64,000 nucleotides of DNA from CAVSLM01 sp963728895 (GTDB lineage Bacteria; Pseudomonadota; Gammaproteobacteria; JBBQDK01). Position 1 is the stretch's first letter, and each line of letters starts with the position of its first letter. The notes beneath the pieces were generated by a model. It searched no databases. It was not told where the DNA came from and saw only the letters and a program-made list of their open reading frames with translations. This document shows positions 40,020-51,014 of this stretch, one piece after another. Made by a program: the position numbers and the translations under genes. The stretch is from assembly GCA_963728895.1 (NCBI GenBank), contig CAVSLM010000007.1:62001-126000 (forward strand). Direction: 5' to 3'.

Positions 40020-40537
40020 GCCGCCCGCCGGCACCGACCGGAACTTTAGGACGCGCCTACGTCGGCATCGGCAGCAACCTCGAAGATCCGCGACGCCAGG
40101 TGCTGCAGGCTTTCGATGAATTGGAGCAAATCACCGGCACGCACTGTGTGGCACGCTCCGGCCTGTATCGCAGCGCCCCGCTGGGTCCTCCCAACCAGCC
40201 GGACTACATCAATGCCGCAGCCGCGCTCGATACCAGGCTGGGTGCCCACGAACTGCTCGCTGCACTGCAGGCGATCGAGCAGCGTCACGGGCGTCGCCGC
40301 GACGGCGAACGCTGGGGCCCGCGCACGCTCGACCTCGATCTCTTGCTGTACGCGGATTGCGTTTCCAGCGAGCCGCAGCTGACACTTCCGCATCCGGAGC
40401 TGCATCGCCGCGCGTTCGTGCTTTATCCGCTGCACGAGATCGCGCCCGATCTGCAGGTGCCGGGACATGGAATGCTGGCCGACCTGCTGCACGATTGTCC
40501 CGCCGGCGATTTGCGGCGCATCGAGGCGACGCCGTGA
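40016..40537 (+). CDS. folK: 2-amino-4-hydroxy-6-hydroxymethyldihydropteridine pyrophosphokinase
   Basis: The 173-residue HPPK transfers pyrophosphate from ATP to 6-hydroxymethyl-dihydropterin in folate synthesis. Motifs in order: AYVGIGSNLEDPRRQVLQA, SGLYRSAPLGPPNQPDYINA, and the signature RWGPRTLDLDLLLYAD with the two Mg-binding Asp residues, then LPHPELHRRAFVL. Length is slightly above the E. coli enzyme (159). ATG 40016 overlaps the pcnB stop; the GTG of the kinase gene overlaps the folK stop, so all three genes are translationally coupled. Confidence 0.96.
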   Translation: MSRPPAPTGTLGRAYVGIGSNLEDPRRQVLQAFDELEQITGTHCVARSGLYRSAPLGPPNQPDYINAAAALDTRLGAHELLAALQAIEQRHGRRRDGERWGPRTLDLDLLLYADCVSSEPQLTLPHPELHRRAFVLYPLHEIAPDLQVPGHGMLADLLHDCPAGDLRRIEATP

Positions 40538-41184
40538 CCGGCACGCTCCCCCGGCACATCGTCGTGGAGGGCCCGATCGGCGTCGGCAAGACCACCCTCG
40601 CCCGCCGTCTGGCCGAGAGCTTCGCGGGTGCGTTGTTGCTGGAGGATCCCGCAGGCAACCCATTCCTCGAGCGCTTCTATCTGGACCGGCGCGCTGCGGC
40701 ACTGCCCGCGCAATTGTTCTTCCTCTTGCAGCGCGCGCGCCAGATTCAGGAGCTGCGCCAGAACGATCTGTTTCGTGGCACGCTGATTGCGGACTTCCTG
40801 CTGGAGAAGGACCGGCTGTTCGCCGAGGTGAACCTGGAGGGGGACGAGCTTGCGCTCTACGAGCAGGTCTATGCGCATCTCACGTTGGATGCGCCCTCAC
40901 CGGATCTGGTGATCTATCTGCAGGCGCCGGCGGAAGTCCTGCAGAAGCGCGTCGCCAACCGCGGGACCGCCTACGAGCGGAGCATCGAGTTTCGCTATCT
41001 GGAGCAGCTGGTCGAGGCGTACACGCGATTCTTCTACCACTATGAAGACGCGCCGCTGCTGATCGTCAATGCCGCCGAAATCGACCCGGTGCGGAACGAT
41101 GCCGATTATAATGGGCTTCTCGAACAGGTGCGTACGGTAAGGTCGGGACGTTACTACTTCAATCCCCTGCCCGTAGTCCTGTGA
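40534..41184 (+). CDS. Deoxynucleoside kinase (deoxyadenosine/deoxyguanosine kinase-like)
   Basis: The 216-residue P-loop kinase has VVEGPIGVGKTTLARRLAE at the N-terminus, LLEDPAGNPFLERFYLD (substrate-site Glu), LLQRARQIQELR, and the ADFLLEKDRLFA lid region with Arg; the C-terminal GRYYFNPLPVVL is typical of this branch. Such enzymes phosphorylate deoxynucleosides in salvage; base preference cannot be told. Gammaproteobacterial clusters often place this gene between folK and panB. It starts with GTG inside the folK stop. Confidence 0.87.
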   Translation: MTGTLPRHIVVEGPIGVGKTTLARRLAESFAGALLLEDPAGNPFLERFYLDRRAAALPAQLFFLLQRARQIQELRQNDLFRGTLIADFLLEKDRLFAEVNLEGDELALYEQVYAHLTLDAPSPDLVIYLQAPAEVLQKRVANRGTAYERSIEFRYLEQLVEAYTRFFYHYEDAPLLIVNAAEIDPVRNDADYNGLLEQVRTVRSGRYYFNPLPVVL

Positions 41185-41242
41185 GGATGCGCCGCCGCTT
41201 CGTCCCGGCGACCGGTGCTGCGCCACGCTCCCGCTGAACTGG

Positions 41243-42073
41243 ATGGTGAGCATGCAATCTCCCGAACCGCACCCGCTGCGCAAACCCGTCACCGCCGCAA
41301 CGCTTGCCCGGATGAAACGTGCCGGCGAGAAAATCGCTTCCCTCACGGCCTACGACGCAAGCTTCGCCACGGCGGTGGAATCCGCGGGCGTGGAGGTGGT
41401 GCTGGTGGGCGACTCCCTGGGGATGGTCGTGCAGGGGTACGACAGCACCCTGCCCGTCACGCTAGCCGACATGATCTATCACGCACAGGCCGTGGCCCGC
41501 GGCAGCCGTTTGGCCTTGCGTGTCGTCGATATGCCGTTCATGAGCTACGCCACACCGGCCCAGGCGCTCGGCAATGCCGGGCGGCTGATGCGCGAGGGCG
41601 GTGCGCAGATGGTGAAGCTCGAAGGCGGAGCCGTGCAGATTCCAGTCGTCGAGCACCTCACCGCGCACGGAATCCCGGTCTGTGCCCACCTCGGCCTGCT
41701 GCCCCAGTCCGTCCACCAGATGGGCGGCTATCGCGTACAGGGCCGTGATGAAGTCTCGGCGCAGGCGATCTTTGACGACGCCGTGCGGCTGGAGGCGGCC
41801 GGGGCCACGCTGATGGTGCTGGAGTGCATACCCTCCGCGCTCGGGCAGCGCATCACGTCGGCGTTGCAGATTCCGGTGATCGGGATCGGTGCCGGTCCGC
41901 ACTGCGATGGCCAGGTCCTGGTGCTCTACGACATGCTCGGCATCACCCCCGGCAAGACGCTCACGTTCTCCCGCGACTTCCTGGCCGGGCTCGGAAGCGC
42001 ACACGAGGCGCTTGCCGCCTATGTGCAGGCAGTGAAGACCGGCGCCTTCCCCGCGCCCGAGCACTGCTTCTGA
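41243..42073 (+). CDS. panB: 3-methyl-2-oxobutanoate hydroxymethyltransferase
   Basis: The 276-residue protein makes ketopantoate from alpha-ketoisovalerate and methylene-tetrahydrofolate, the first step of pantothenate synthesis. The (beta/alpha)8 barrel shows MKRAGEKIASLTAYDASFA, VVLVGDSLGMVVQGYDSTLP with the metal-binding Asp, the catalytic Glu in MVLECIP, and VIGIGAGPHCDGQVLVLYD. An ATG at 41252 gives a slightly shorter form. It is followed 13 bp later by panC, and pantothenate genes sit directly after folate kinase and dNK, linking folate-dependent one-carbon use with CoA precursor supply. Confidence 0.95.
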   Translation: MVSMQSPEPHPLRKPVTAATLARMKRAGEKIASLTAYDASFATAVESAGVEVVLVGDSLGMVVQGYDSTLPVTLADMIYHAQAVARGSRLALRVVDMPFMSYATPAQALGNAGRLMREGGAQMVKLEGGAVQIPVVEHLTAHGIPVCAHLGLLPQSVHQMGGYRVQGRDEVSAQAIFDDAVRLEAAGATLMVLECIPSALGQRITSALQIPVIGIGAGPHCDGQVLVLYDMLGITPGKTLTFSRDFLAGLGSAHEALAAYVQAVKTGAFPAPEHCF

Positions 42074-42086
42074 TCGCGCGCGGTAC

Positions 42087-43232
42087 GTGCCCGTGGAGAT
42101 CGTCGACACCGTAGCAGGCGTGCGTGCCGCCACCGCTCGTGCCCACAAGGATGGGCGGCGCGTGGCGCTGGTGCCCACCATGGGCAACATACACGCGGGG
42201 CATCTGCGCCTGGTAGAGGAAGCGTCGCGCCACGGCGCATGCACGGTCACCAGCATCTTCGTCAATCCCACGCAGTTCGGCCCCGGCGAGGATTTCGAGA
42301 ACTATCCGCGTACCCTGAAGCAGGATCGGGCGAAGCTCGAGGCACAGGGGCTGGATGTGCTGTTCGTGCCGCCGGCGGCGGAACTGTATCCGAGCGGGCT
42401 GGAGACCGGCACGCGGGTGGAGGTCCCGGGGCTGTCGCAGATCCTGTGCGGGGCGTTCCGGCCGGTGCATTTCGCCGGTGTCACCACCGTGGTCGTGAGG
42501 TTGCTGAATGCCGTGCAGCCGGACGTGGCGGTGTTCGGCGAGAAGGACTACCAGCAGCTGGTAGTGATCCGACGCATGGTAAGCGACCTGTGCATGCCGG
42601 TCGAGATCGTGGGCGTCCCCACGGTGCGCGAACCCGACGGTCTGGCGCTCAGCTCGCGCAACGCCTATCTCAATCCCCGTGAACGTCTCATTGCGCCGCG
42701 GCTGCACCGGCGCCTGCAGGAGGCTGCCGAGGCGCTGCGCGAAGGTGCCGTACCCGCCGAAGTCGAACGTGCCGGCCGCGTCGGCCTGGAAAGCGACGGG
42801 CTGCGTCCCGACTATTTCGCGGTACGAAATGCCGATCTGCAGGCAGTGGAACCCACCGACACCGCACTGCGGGTGCTCGCAGCCGCATGGCTCGGGCGCG
42901 CGCGCCTCATCGACAACCTGGGCGTCGCGCGCTTAGCCCGGCCGATGCGCTCAGCCGGTGTTGCGCATCCCGGCGGCGATGGCGTTGATGCTGCGCAGCA
43001 GCGGGTCGCGCCAGATTTCGCGTTGCTCATCACTCAGGGTCTTGTCGCGATAGCGGCGCAGCAGCTTGACCTGGATGTGGTTGAGCGGATCGAGATAGGG
43101 ATTGCGCCGCGACAGCGACAGCGCCAGCGGACGGTTCTCCTCCAGCAGTCGTTTGGCATCGGCGACGTTGAGCACCTGGGTGATGGTGCACGCGTACTCG
43201 TCGCGCACCAGGGTGTAGATACGCTCGCGTAG
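42087..43232 (+). CDS. panC: Pantothenate synthetase with an abnormal C-terminal extension into antisense ppc
   Basis: Residues 1-285 are a normal PanC: VALVPTMGNIHAGHLRLV, FVNPTQFGPGEDFENYPRT, FGEKDYQQL, and the KMSKS-like LALSSRNAYL, ending ARLIDNLGV. Normal enzymes stop within a few residues of this point (about 280-290 total). Here the frame continues for about 95 codons to 43232, the last 282 bases lying antisense over the 3' end of ppc. The tail residues (VAHPGGDGVDAAQQRV) have no family match. A missed or mutated stop near 42930-42937 (a TAG occurs one frame away at 42933) is likely. Catalysis should be unaffected if the tail is tolerated. Start is GTG 42087. Confidence 0.85.
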   Translation: MPVEIVDTVAGVRAATARAHKDGRRVALVPTMGNIHAGHLRLVEEASRHGACTVTSIFVNPTQFGPGEDFENYPRTLKQDRAKLEAQGLDVLFVPPAAELYPSGLETGTRVEVPGLSQILCGAFRPVHFAGVTTVVVRLLNAVQPDVAVFGEKDYQQLVVIRRMVSDLCMPVEIVGVPTVREPDGLALSSRNAYLNPRERLIAPRLHRRLQEAAEALREGAVPAEVERAGRVGLESDGLRPDYFAVRNADLQAVEPTDTALRVLAAAWLGRARLIDNLGVARLARPMRSAGVAHPGGDGVDAAQQRVAPDFALLITQGLVAIAAQQLDLDVVERIEIGIAPRQRQRQRTVLLQQSFGIGDVEHLGDGARVLVAHQGVDTLA

Positions 43233-45749
43233 TGCCGGGTCGGAACAGAGCTGCGCATACTCGCGGGCGATTCCCATGTCGGCCTTGAACAGCGCCATCT
43301 GGGTGTTGCTCAGCAACGCGCGGAACGCCGGCCATTCCTTGTACATGTTCTGGAGCTTGGCGAGGCGCGAGGGATCGTTGCCGCGCCACGCCAGCAGCGC
43401 GCTGCCGATGCCGAACCAGGCGGGCAGCGTGTGGCGCGACTGTGCCCAGCCGAACACCCAGGGAATGGCCCGGATGGATGACTTGGAGCGGTCCTGGCGC
43501 GCACGATGGGTGGGGCGCGAGCCGATGTTGAGCAGACCGATTTCCATCACCGGCGTGGCATCGTAGAAATAGTCGAGAAAGCCCGGGATGCGGTCCGTCA
43601 GATCGCGGTAGGCTTCCTCGCCCATGCGGGCCAGCTCGTCCATGATGCCGAGATAATCGCGCCGTTCCGGCGGTGGCGGCTCGACCAGACAGCAGCTCGC
43701 CTTCATGAGGCCGGTGATTCCCATGGACAGCTCGTAGACTGCGGTCTCGGTATTGCTGTACTTGTAGGAAAGCACCTCGCCCTGCTCGGTGAACTTGATC
43801 TGGCCGTGGACGGTCCCCGACGGCTGCGCGAGTATCGACTCGTGCGTGGGACCGCCGCCGCGGCCGACGGTGCCGCCGCGACCGTGGAACAGTCGGCAGC
43901 GCACCCCGCGCGCTGCGGTCAGGTGGATGACCTTCTTCTGGGCCTCGTAGAGGCTCCAAGCCGAAGCCAGGATGCCGCCGTCCTTCGCCGAGTCGGAGTA
44001 GCCCAGCATGACCTCCTGCAGATTGCCGGAGGCCCGCAGCAGCGCGGCGTAGACCGGATCGTCCAGCAGCGCCGTAAGCACGTTCTCGATGTTCGCCAGG
44101 TCATCGATGGTCTCGAACAGCGGCGTGATGCGGATGTCGCAAAACCAGCCCAGCGCCGAGCGACCGGCAAGACCCTCCAGGCGCGCGAGGAGCAGTACCT
44201 CCAGGATGTGGCTCGCCTCGTGGGTCATGGAGACGACGTAATGACCGAACGCCTGTGGGCTGATTTCCTCGCTCAGCTCGCCCAGCACTTCGAACACCTG
44301 CAGGCTCTCGCGGGTACGCGCTGAAAGCGCGCCCCTGTCGATGTCGGGCAGCGTCGGATCGGCAATGGCGCGCGCCAGCACCGCGCGGCGTTGATCTTCC
44401 TCCAGGGCCGCATAATCGAGCGCCCCCGGCAGACGCCCGAACAGCTCTGCGACCGCCTCCGTGTGGCGTGCCGACTCCTGGCGCAGGTCGAGCTCTACCA
44501 GCGAAAAGCCAAAGGTCTCCACCTGTCGGATCAAGTCCTTCAGCGCACCGTCGGCCGTGTTGCCATCTCCCTGGCGGATCAGCGAATCGCGGATCAGGTG
44601 CAGGTCCTCGAGCAGCTCGCGCTCGTTGCGATAGCCGTACGGCAGTGGAGTCGTATGTTGCCCCTGCAGGCGCTTGCGCACCGTGCGCAGCGTGCCTTCC
44701 AGACGCAGGCGGACCATGTAGAGCTTGCGCCGGTAGGGCTCGTGGCTGAAGCGGTCCGGATTCTCCCCGAACATCTCCTGGTAGAGCTGTCCCTCCTTCT
44801 CCAGGCTGCTCACCAGCTCTGCGGAAGGCTGGCATAAGCGGCTGGAGAAGGTGAGCTCGCGACTGAGCGCGCCGACGCGCACGATGTACTGCGCGAGCGC
44901 CTCGCGTGCCTGCAGGCGCAGGGCGAGCGCCGTGGTCTCCGGCGTGACGTGCGGATTGCCGTCGCGATCGCCGCCGATCCATGAGCCGATGCGCACGAAG
45001 CTCGGCACCTGCACCGGTGGGTCGGCGTCTGGATAGATGCGCGCCACTGCGCGTTCCAGATAGCGGTACATCTGCGGTACCGCCTGGAACAGGCACTCCT
45101 TGAAATAAAACAACCCGTGGCGGATCTCGTCGCTCACCTGAGGTCGGTTAATGCGCACCTCGTCGGTCTTCCACAACACCTGGATCTGGTTCTCCAGCCG
45201 CTGGATGACCTCCTGGCGCTCTTCGCGCCCCAGCCGCGTGTCGTCCAGTTCCTCGCTGGTGAGGAAGATGCGGCGCAGCCATTCGTTGATGGTACGGCGC
45301 TTGGATTCGGTCGGGTGGGCAGTGAACACCGGCGTGTAGGCGAGCGCATCGAGCAGCGTCTGCAGCTGCGCCGCGCTCATGCCGCCGGCATGGAACTGGC
45401 GCAGGGTGTCGTCGAAGGAACCGGTCCACAGCGGGCCGCCGGAGCGCACGTGGCGGCGGCGCTGCGCGTGCTGGAACGCCTCCTCGGCGATGTTGGCGAG
45501 GCTGAAGTAGATGGAGAAGGCGCGCACCACGTGGGTCACCAGCTCGGGGTCGAGACCGCTCACGAGCCGCGCCAGCCGGCCACGGGTACGCGGCTCATCG
45601 GCGACGTGCAGACGGATGTAACCTTTGCGCAATGCCTCCACGGCGGTCAGCACCCGGCCGCCGGCCTGGGTGCGGAGCACGTTTCCGAGCAGGTTTCCGA
45701 ACAGCTTGACGCGTGCGCGAAGTTCTTTGTCGCCTGGATTCCTGCTCAT
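42951..45749 (-). CDS. ppc: Phosphoenolpyruvate carboxylase
   Basis: The 932-residue enzyme carboxylates PEP to oxaloacetate, refilling the TCA cycle. Catalytic segments are present: FTAHPTESKRRTINEW with the essential His, the HGRGGTVGRGGGPTHESILA glycine loop with Arg and Gly residues that bind PEP, FTEQGEVLSYKY, and the C-terminal QVKLLRRYR...RNTG ending that reaches the allosteric site. Length agrees with bacterial PEPC (880-930). I chose ATG 45749, 39 codons inside a longer frame, because the family starts around MSRNPGDKELRARVKLFG. The 3' end is overlapped by the extended panC frame. Confidence 0.95.
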   Translation of the reverse strand: MSRNPGDKELRARVKLFGNLLGNVLRTQAGGRVLTAVEALRKGYIRLHVADEPRTRGRLARLVSGLDPELVTHVVRAFSIYFSLANIAEEAFQHAQRRRHVRSGGPLWTGSFDDTLRQFHAGGMSAAQLQTLLDALAYTPVFTAHPTESKRRTINEWLRRIFLTSEELDDTRLGREERQEVIQRLENQIQVLWKTDEVRINRPQVSDEIRHGLFYFKECLFQAVPQMYRYLERAVARIYPDADPPVQVPSFVRIGSWIGGDRDGNPHVTPETTALALRLQAREALAQYIVRVGALSRELTFSSRLCQPSAELVSSLEKEGQLYQEMFGENPDRFSHEPYRRKLYMVRLRLEGTLRTVRKRLQGQHTTPLPYGYRNERELLEDLHLIRDSLIRQGDGNTADGALKDLIRQVETFGFSLVELDLRQESARHTEAVAELFGRLPGALDYAALEEDQRRAVLARAIADPTLPDIDRGALSARTRESLQVFEVLGELSEEISPQAFGHYVVSMTHEASHILEVLLLARLEGLAGRSALGWFCDIRITPLFETIDDLANIENVLTALLDDPVYAALLRASGNLQEVMLGYSDSAKDGGILASAWSLYEAQKKVIHLTAARGVRCRLFHGRGGTVGRGGGPTHESILAQPSGTVHGQIKFTEQGEVLSYKYSNTETAVYELSMGITGLMKASCCLVEPPPPERRDYLGIMDELARMGEEAYRDLTDRIPGFLDYFYDATPVMEIGLLNIGSRPTHRARQDRSKSSIRAIPWVFGWAQSRHTLPAWFGIGSALLAWRGNDPSRLAKLQNMYKEWPAFRALLSNTQMALFKADMGIAREYAQLCSDPALRERIYTLVRDEYACTITQVLNVADAKRLLEENRPLALSLSRRNPYLDPLNHIQVKLLRRYRDKTLSDEQREIWRDPLLRSINAIAAGMRNTG

Positions 45750-45890
45750 GGTCCCCACGGTTGGAGATCCTGCGTCGCCCTGCGCAGGGATGGGGCCGGC
45801 ATTATAGCGCGGAAACCGCGGCACGATTGGCAAGGGCGATCGCGCCTCGCCGGCGGCGGCGCCCACCGTTCGGATACGGCTCGCACACGC

Positions 45891-47336
45891 CTACGAGACG
45901 AGCTGCCGGTACAGGGCCACGTATTGCGTGGCGCTGCGCTTCCAGCTGAAGTCCTGGCGCATGCCGGCCTGCATCAGGCTGCGCCAGGTGCGCGGCTCGT
46001 GATACAGGGCCAGCGCGCGGCGCAGCGAGGCCGCGAGCGCTGCGGAGGTGGGCGCGTCGAACATGACCCCGGTCGCCGTGCCCTCCAGCAGGTTCTCGTC
46101 GGTGGCGTCGACCACCGTATCCGCAAGACCGCCGGTACGCCGGACCACGGGCACGGTTCCGTAATGCTGGCTGTAGATCTGGTTCAGACCACAAGGCTCG
46201 AAGCGCGACGGCATGAGAAAGATGTCGGCGCCGGCTTCGATCCAGTGCGCCAGCTCCTCGCTGTAGCCGATCTGCACCTGCAGGCGGGCGCCCGAGCGCC
46301 CGGCCGCAGCACGCAGCGCCTGCTCCAGGCGGCGCTCGCCGGTGCCGAGCACCACGAACTGGGCGTCGAGCCGCAGCAGATCCGGCAAAGCGTCGACCAG
46401 CAGATCGACCCCCTTCTGCTCGACCAACCGTCCCACGTGACCGACCAACGGCACCTCGGAGGTCTCGCGGAACCCGAGACGGCTCAGCAGCGCTGCCTTG
46501 GTGGCGGACTTGCCGCGCAGCGCCCGCGCGTTGTAGTGATGGTCGAGATAGGGATCGTGCGCCGGACTCCACACGCTGTAGTCGGCGCCGTTCAGGATGC
46601 CGACCAGCTCGGTGGCGCGCGAGAGCAACAGGTTCTCCAGCCCATAGCCAAACTCCGGCGTACAGATTTCGCGGGCATAGGTGGGGCTCACGGTGGTCAG
46701 CCGGTCCGCGAACACCAGCCCACCCTTGATGAACGAGAAGCGCCCGTAGAACTCCATGGCGTTCATCTGCCACAGATTGCCCGGCAGGCCGAGCGCGTCG
46801 AAGCTGCTCCTTTCGAACAGCCCCTGGTAGGCGAGGTTATGGATGGTGAAAACGGTTGCGGGACGGTCCGGCTCGCGAGCCAGCAGGGCGGGCGCCAGCG
46901 CGCTCTGCCAATCGTTGCAGTGCACCAGGTCGGGACGCCAGTCGAGTCCGGCGCGCCCCAGCCCCATGGCGGTGATCGCGCGCCCGAACAGCGCGAAACG
47001 CGCCGCGTTGTCGGGCCAGTCCCGGCCGTCCGGCCCGCCATAGGGTCCACCCGGCCGATCGTAGTGCACGGGTGAATCGACGAGGTAGATCGGGACTTCG
47101 CTATCCGCCAAGGTCCCCTGCAACACCCGAACGACGGCTCCGGCACCGGGCAGCGACAGCTCTGCGGCGGTGGTGAAATCGGAAACCTTGCGCAGCACAT
47201 CCCGGTAGGCGGGAATCACCACGCGCACGTCCAGATGCAGATTCCTGAGCGCCGGCGGCAGACTGCCGGCTACGTCGCCGAGTCCTCCGGTCTTGACGAG
47301 TGGATGGCATTCGCTGGCCGCGAACAGGATCTTCAT
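45891..47336 (-). CDS. glgA: Glycogen synthase (ADP-glucose)
   Basis: The 481-residue GT5 enzyme elongates alpha-1,4-glucan from ADP-glucose. The N-terminus has the donor-binding K-T-G-G-L-G-D-V-A-G. FTIHNLAYQGLF, the FIKGGLVFADRLTTVSPTYA segment, GHVGRLVEQKGVDLL and the C-terminal RFEPCGLNQIYSQHYGTVPV with the catalytic Glu follow. Length is standard. No glgC or glgB gene is in the window. It lies head-to-tail upstream of ppc with about 140 bp between and may be separately transcribed. Confidence 0.95.
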   Translation of the reverse strand: MKILFAASECHPLVKTGGLGDVAGSLPPALRNLHLDVRVVIPAYRDVLRKVSDFTTAAELSLPGAGAVVRVLQGTLADSEVPIYLVDSPVHYDRPGGPYGGPDGRDWPDNAARFALFGRAITAMGLGRAGLDWRPDLVHCNDWQSALAPALLAREPDRPATVFTIHNLAYQGLFERSSFDALGLPGNLWQMNAMEFYGRFSFIKGGLVFADRLTTVSPTYAREICTPEFGYGLENLLLSRATELVGILNGADYSVWSPAHDPYLDHHYNARALRGKSATKAALLSRLGFRETSEVPLVGHVGRLVEQKGVDLLVDALPDLLRLDAQFVVLGTGERRLEQALRAAAGRSGARLQVQIGYSEELAHWIEAGADIFLMPSRFEPCGLNQIYSQHYGTVPVVRRTGGLADTVVDATDENLLEGTATGVMFDAPTSAALAASLRRALALYHEPRTWRSLMQAGMRQDFSWKRSATQYVALYRQLVS

Positions 47337-47445
47337 GCCCTCTTCCTGTAGCTGGGGCCGGACCGGTGTCTAGCGCCTACCCCTGACGCAACCGGTCCGG
47401 TCCGCGACTGAGCCAGGTCGCGGCCGGCGAGATACGAAGCAGAAA

Positions 47446-48183
47446 CTATACGCGGTCGACGCAAGCCGGAACGGACATGCTGGAGAAGCCCGCTTCGTTG
47501 TACGCCTGGATACGGAAACACACGCTGTCGCCCGCGTACAGGCCGAGATCGGGACCGGAGTCGAACGTCACGCCCGGCGCACTCGGATCCAGCAGGCCCG
47601 ACTGCACTGAGAGATCCGTCGCCAGTGTGTCGGTCTGGCCAGCGGACGATCCATAATACACCAAATAGCCCAGCACTTTTTGTGCACTCCGGTTCCATGA
47701 AAGCGTCAATGGCACGCTGCTGCCGCATTGACTGCACTGCACCTGCATGGTCATGGTCAGTATGGTGACGTCGCCGTTGGTGTCGGTGGTTTTGTAGACG
47801 AACTGATCCTTGCCGGTGAATTTTAATTTCGGCATATAGGTGATGAGGTGGTTCGGCTTGACCTTCGCGGCACCGTGGGTGGGCGCGGTCACGATCTCCA
47901 CCTTCGCCCCGTTGCCGGCGTCGACCTTCAGGTCGACCGGGGTATTGCGCTCGGTGGCCGCGTTCTGCGTGGCATTGACGACCCGGCTCACGGCATCGCC
48001 ACCGGCATTGTTCGAAGTACCTCCACTCGCGCCGCCCGGACTTGCGCCCGGACTTGCGCTCGCGACGCCGCCCCCGCTTCCGCCGCCGCCGCATGCCGCG
48101 ACGAGGAACACGCTCGACACCAACAGTACGCGAATACCCGCCATGAAGAACGGGCGCGCGGATCCATGCACGAGACCAGGCAT
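47446..48183 (-). CDS. Lipoprotein with Ig-like and fibronectin-like segments
   Basis: The 245-residue protein starts MPGLVHGSARPFFMAGIRVL and has a lipobox VFLVAAC, so it should be lipid-anchored in the envelope. A Gly/Ser-rich linker of about 35 residues follows, then a bacterial Ig-like beta domain (NTPVDLKVDAG, APTHGAAKV, KLKFTGKDQFVYKTTDTNGD, as in Big/cadherin-like repeats) and a fibronectin III-like domain (LSWNRSAQKVLGYLVYYG, SVCFRIQAYNEAGFS). Three cysteines in the last parts may form disulfides. An ATG at 48144 gives a shorter signal. Adhesion or surface assembly is a reasonable guess; no partner is nearby. Confidence 0.72.
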   Translation of the reverse strand: MPGLVHGSARPFFMAGIRVLLVSSVFLVAACGGGGSGGGVASASPGASPGGASGGTSNNAGGDAVSRVVNATQNAATERNTPVDLKVDAGNGAKVEIVTAPTHGAAKVKPNHLITYMPKLKFTGKDQFVYKTTDTNGDVTILTMTMQVQCSQCGSSVPLTLSWNRSAQKVLGYLVYYGSSAGQTDTLATDLSVQSGLLDPSAPGVTFDSGPDLGLYAGDSVCFRIQAYNEAGFSSMSVPACVDRV

Positions 48184-48726
48184 GTTGATTACCCCCAAGG
48201 TTGCTGATACGGAATGAAGATTGATTCCGCCCTTTCCGTGGCCGATCGATCAGCCGTTCGGCAGGAAATTCCGCCTCGAAAGCAGGTCTCGGGGGCTGCG
48301 AGGCAACCCCCGTGGGACATGATCACTGCCACCGGAACGTTCGCCGGGGATCACGTGGATTCGGGTTGCCTGCCTGCTCCGAACCAACGTTCGCGCCTGT
48401 ATCGACTCCCGGATCGCAAGCACAACTGCAGCAAAGAAGGAATTATCGCGACGACCGGAAATTTCTGTTCGATGTGATGTCGGTGGTACCGATAAGGGCG
48501 GACCCGAAGCGGAGAAAACGTGCGATGAAACGACAGAAACCGTGCAAACCCGTCGGTCGATGACTAAATGGAACCGCCTCCCTGTTTGCATCTGACATTC
48601 GGTACGATCTGTCGAGGCGAGCGCATTATAACCGGCACGTTTTTGTGTAGACAATGTAATGGCAGCAATTGGTGCGTCGTGCGCAGGCGACACGGCGCAG
48701 ACGCGCCGTTCGCCCACGCACGAAAA
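48184..48726. other. 543-bp intergenic region between htpG and the lipoprotein gene
   Basis: No gene is supported; a 155-codon frame on the minus strand has no family features and unusual composition. Near 48290-48312 there is a CGGGGG/CCCCCG hairpin with an 11-nt loop, and 18 bp after the htpG stop there is a 7-bp GC hairpin listed separately. AT-rich stretches around 48430-48480 and 48628-48660 could hold promoters for the lipoprotein gene on the minus strand. Confidence 0.4.
48692..48709 (-). terminator. Hairpin just after htpG
   Basis: ACGGCGC (48692-48698) and GCGCCGT (48703-48709) form a perfect 7-bp stem with a 4-nt loop, 18 nt past the htpG stop on the minus strand. It lacks a U tract, so it is only a weak terminator candidate or an mRNA 3' stabiliser. 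Confidence 0.4.
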
Positions 48727-50613
<1,887 letters not shown>

Positions 50614-51014
50614 GACACGGATCGCCTCCTCTGTACGTAAAGTCGTGGGCGCGGTTCGCGAAACCGACCCCGCCTGCCGAACGCGCCGAGAGGGTGTGAG
50701 GGCGACACCCATCAACGCAGGTGTTGAAAATGGGTGCGGAGCATGGCGGATTCAAGGTAGTGGGCGGTGGGGGCCCGAATGCCGGCACCGTGGAGCGAAG
50801 GCTATGCGCCGCGATCCTGCGGCCCGTTGCGGAGCGGCGATCCACGCTTGCCATTCAACCTGCCGCTGCCAGCGGCCCGCCCGTGGGAGCGGGGCTGCGC
50901 ACCGCGATCCTGCGGCGCGCAAGCGTCGCCGTCTTTCGAGTCCGCAAGAGCATGGCAGAATCGCGGCCCTGCGGGCCGCCGTCGCGCCGCCGGGAGCGGC
51001 GCTCCCACAGCTGA
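50614..51014. other. Intergenic region between htpG and rplS
   Basis: About 400 bp without a supported gene. It carries REP-like units related to those at 21.7 kb (listed separately) and should contain the htpG promoter near 50640-50730 on the minus strand. Confidence 0.5.
50745..51010. repeat. REP-like repeats downstream of rplS, including a terminal hairpin
   Basis: Blocks such as GGCACCGTGGAGCGAAGG, CGCCGCGATCCTGCGGC, CGTGGGAGCGGGGCTGCGC and GCGCCGCCGGGAGCGGCGCTCCC match segments of the 21.68-22.35 kb array. The hairpin GGGAGC-GGC-GCTCCC (50992-51006) lies 9 nt after the rplS stop on the minus strand and could terminate the rpsP-rplS operon or block 3' exonucleases. Confidence 0.65.

Noticed and set aside
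45117..47075. 652-codon plus-strand frame antisense to ppc and glgA
   Set aside because: It is a GC-rich shadow frame; the opposite strand carries two unmistakable enzymes.
48250..48717. 155-codon minus-strand frame upstream of the lipoprotein gene
   Set aside because: No ribosome-binding site, no family resemblance and irregular composition; treated as non-coding.
50614..50740. Heat-shock (sigma-32) promoter upstream of htpG
   Set aside because: The only TTGAAA-like sequence (near 50724) is on the wrong strand relative to htpG and has no matching -10.
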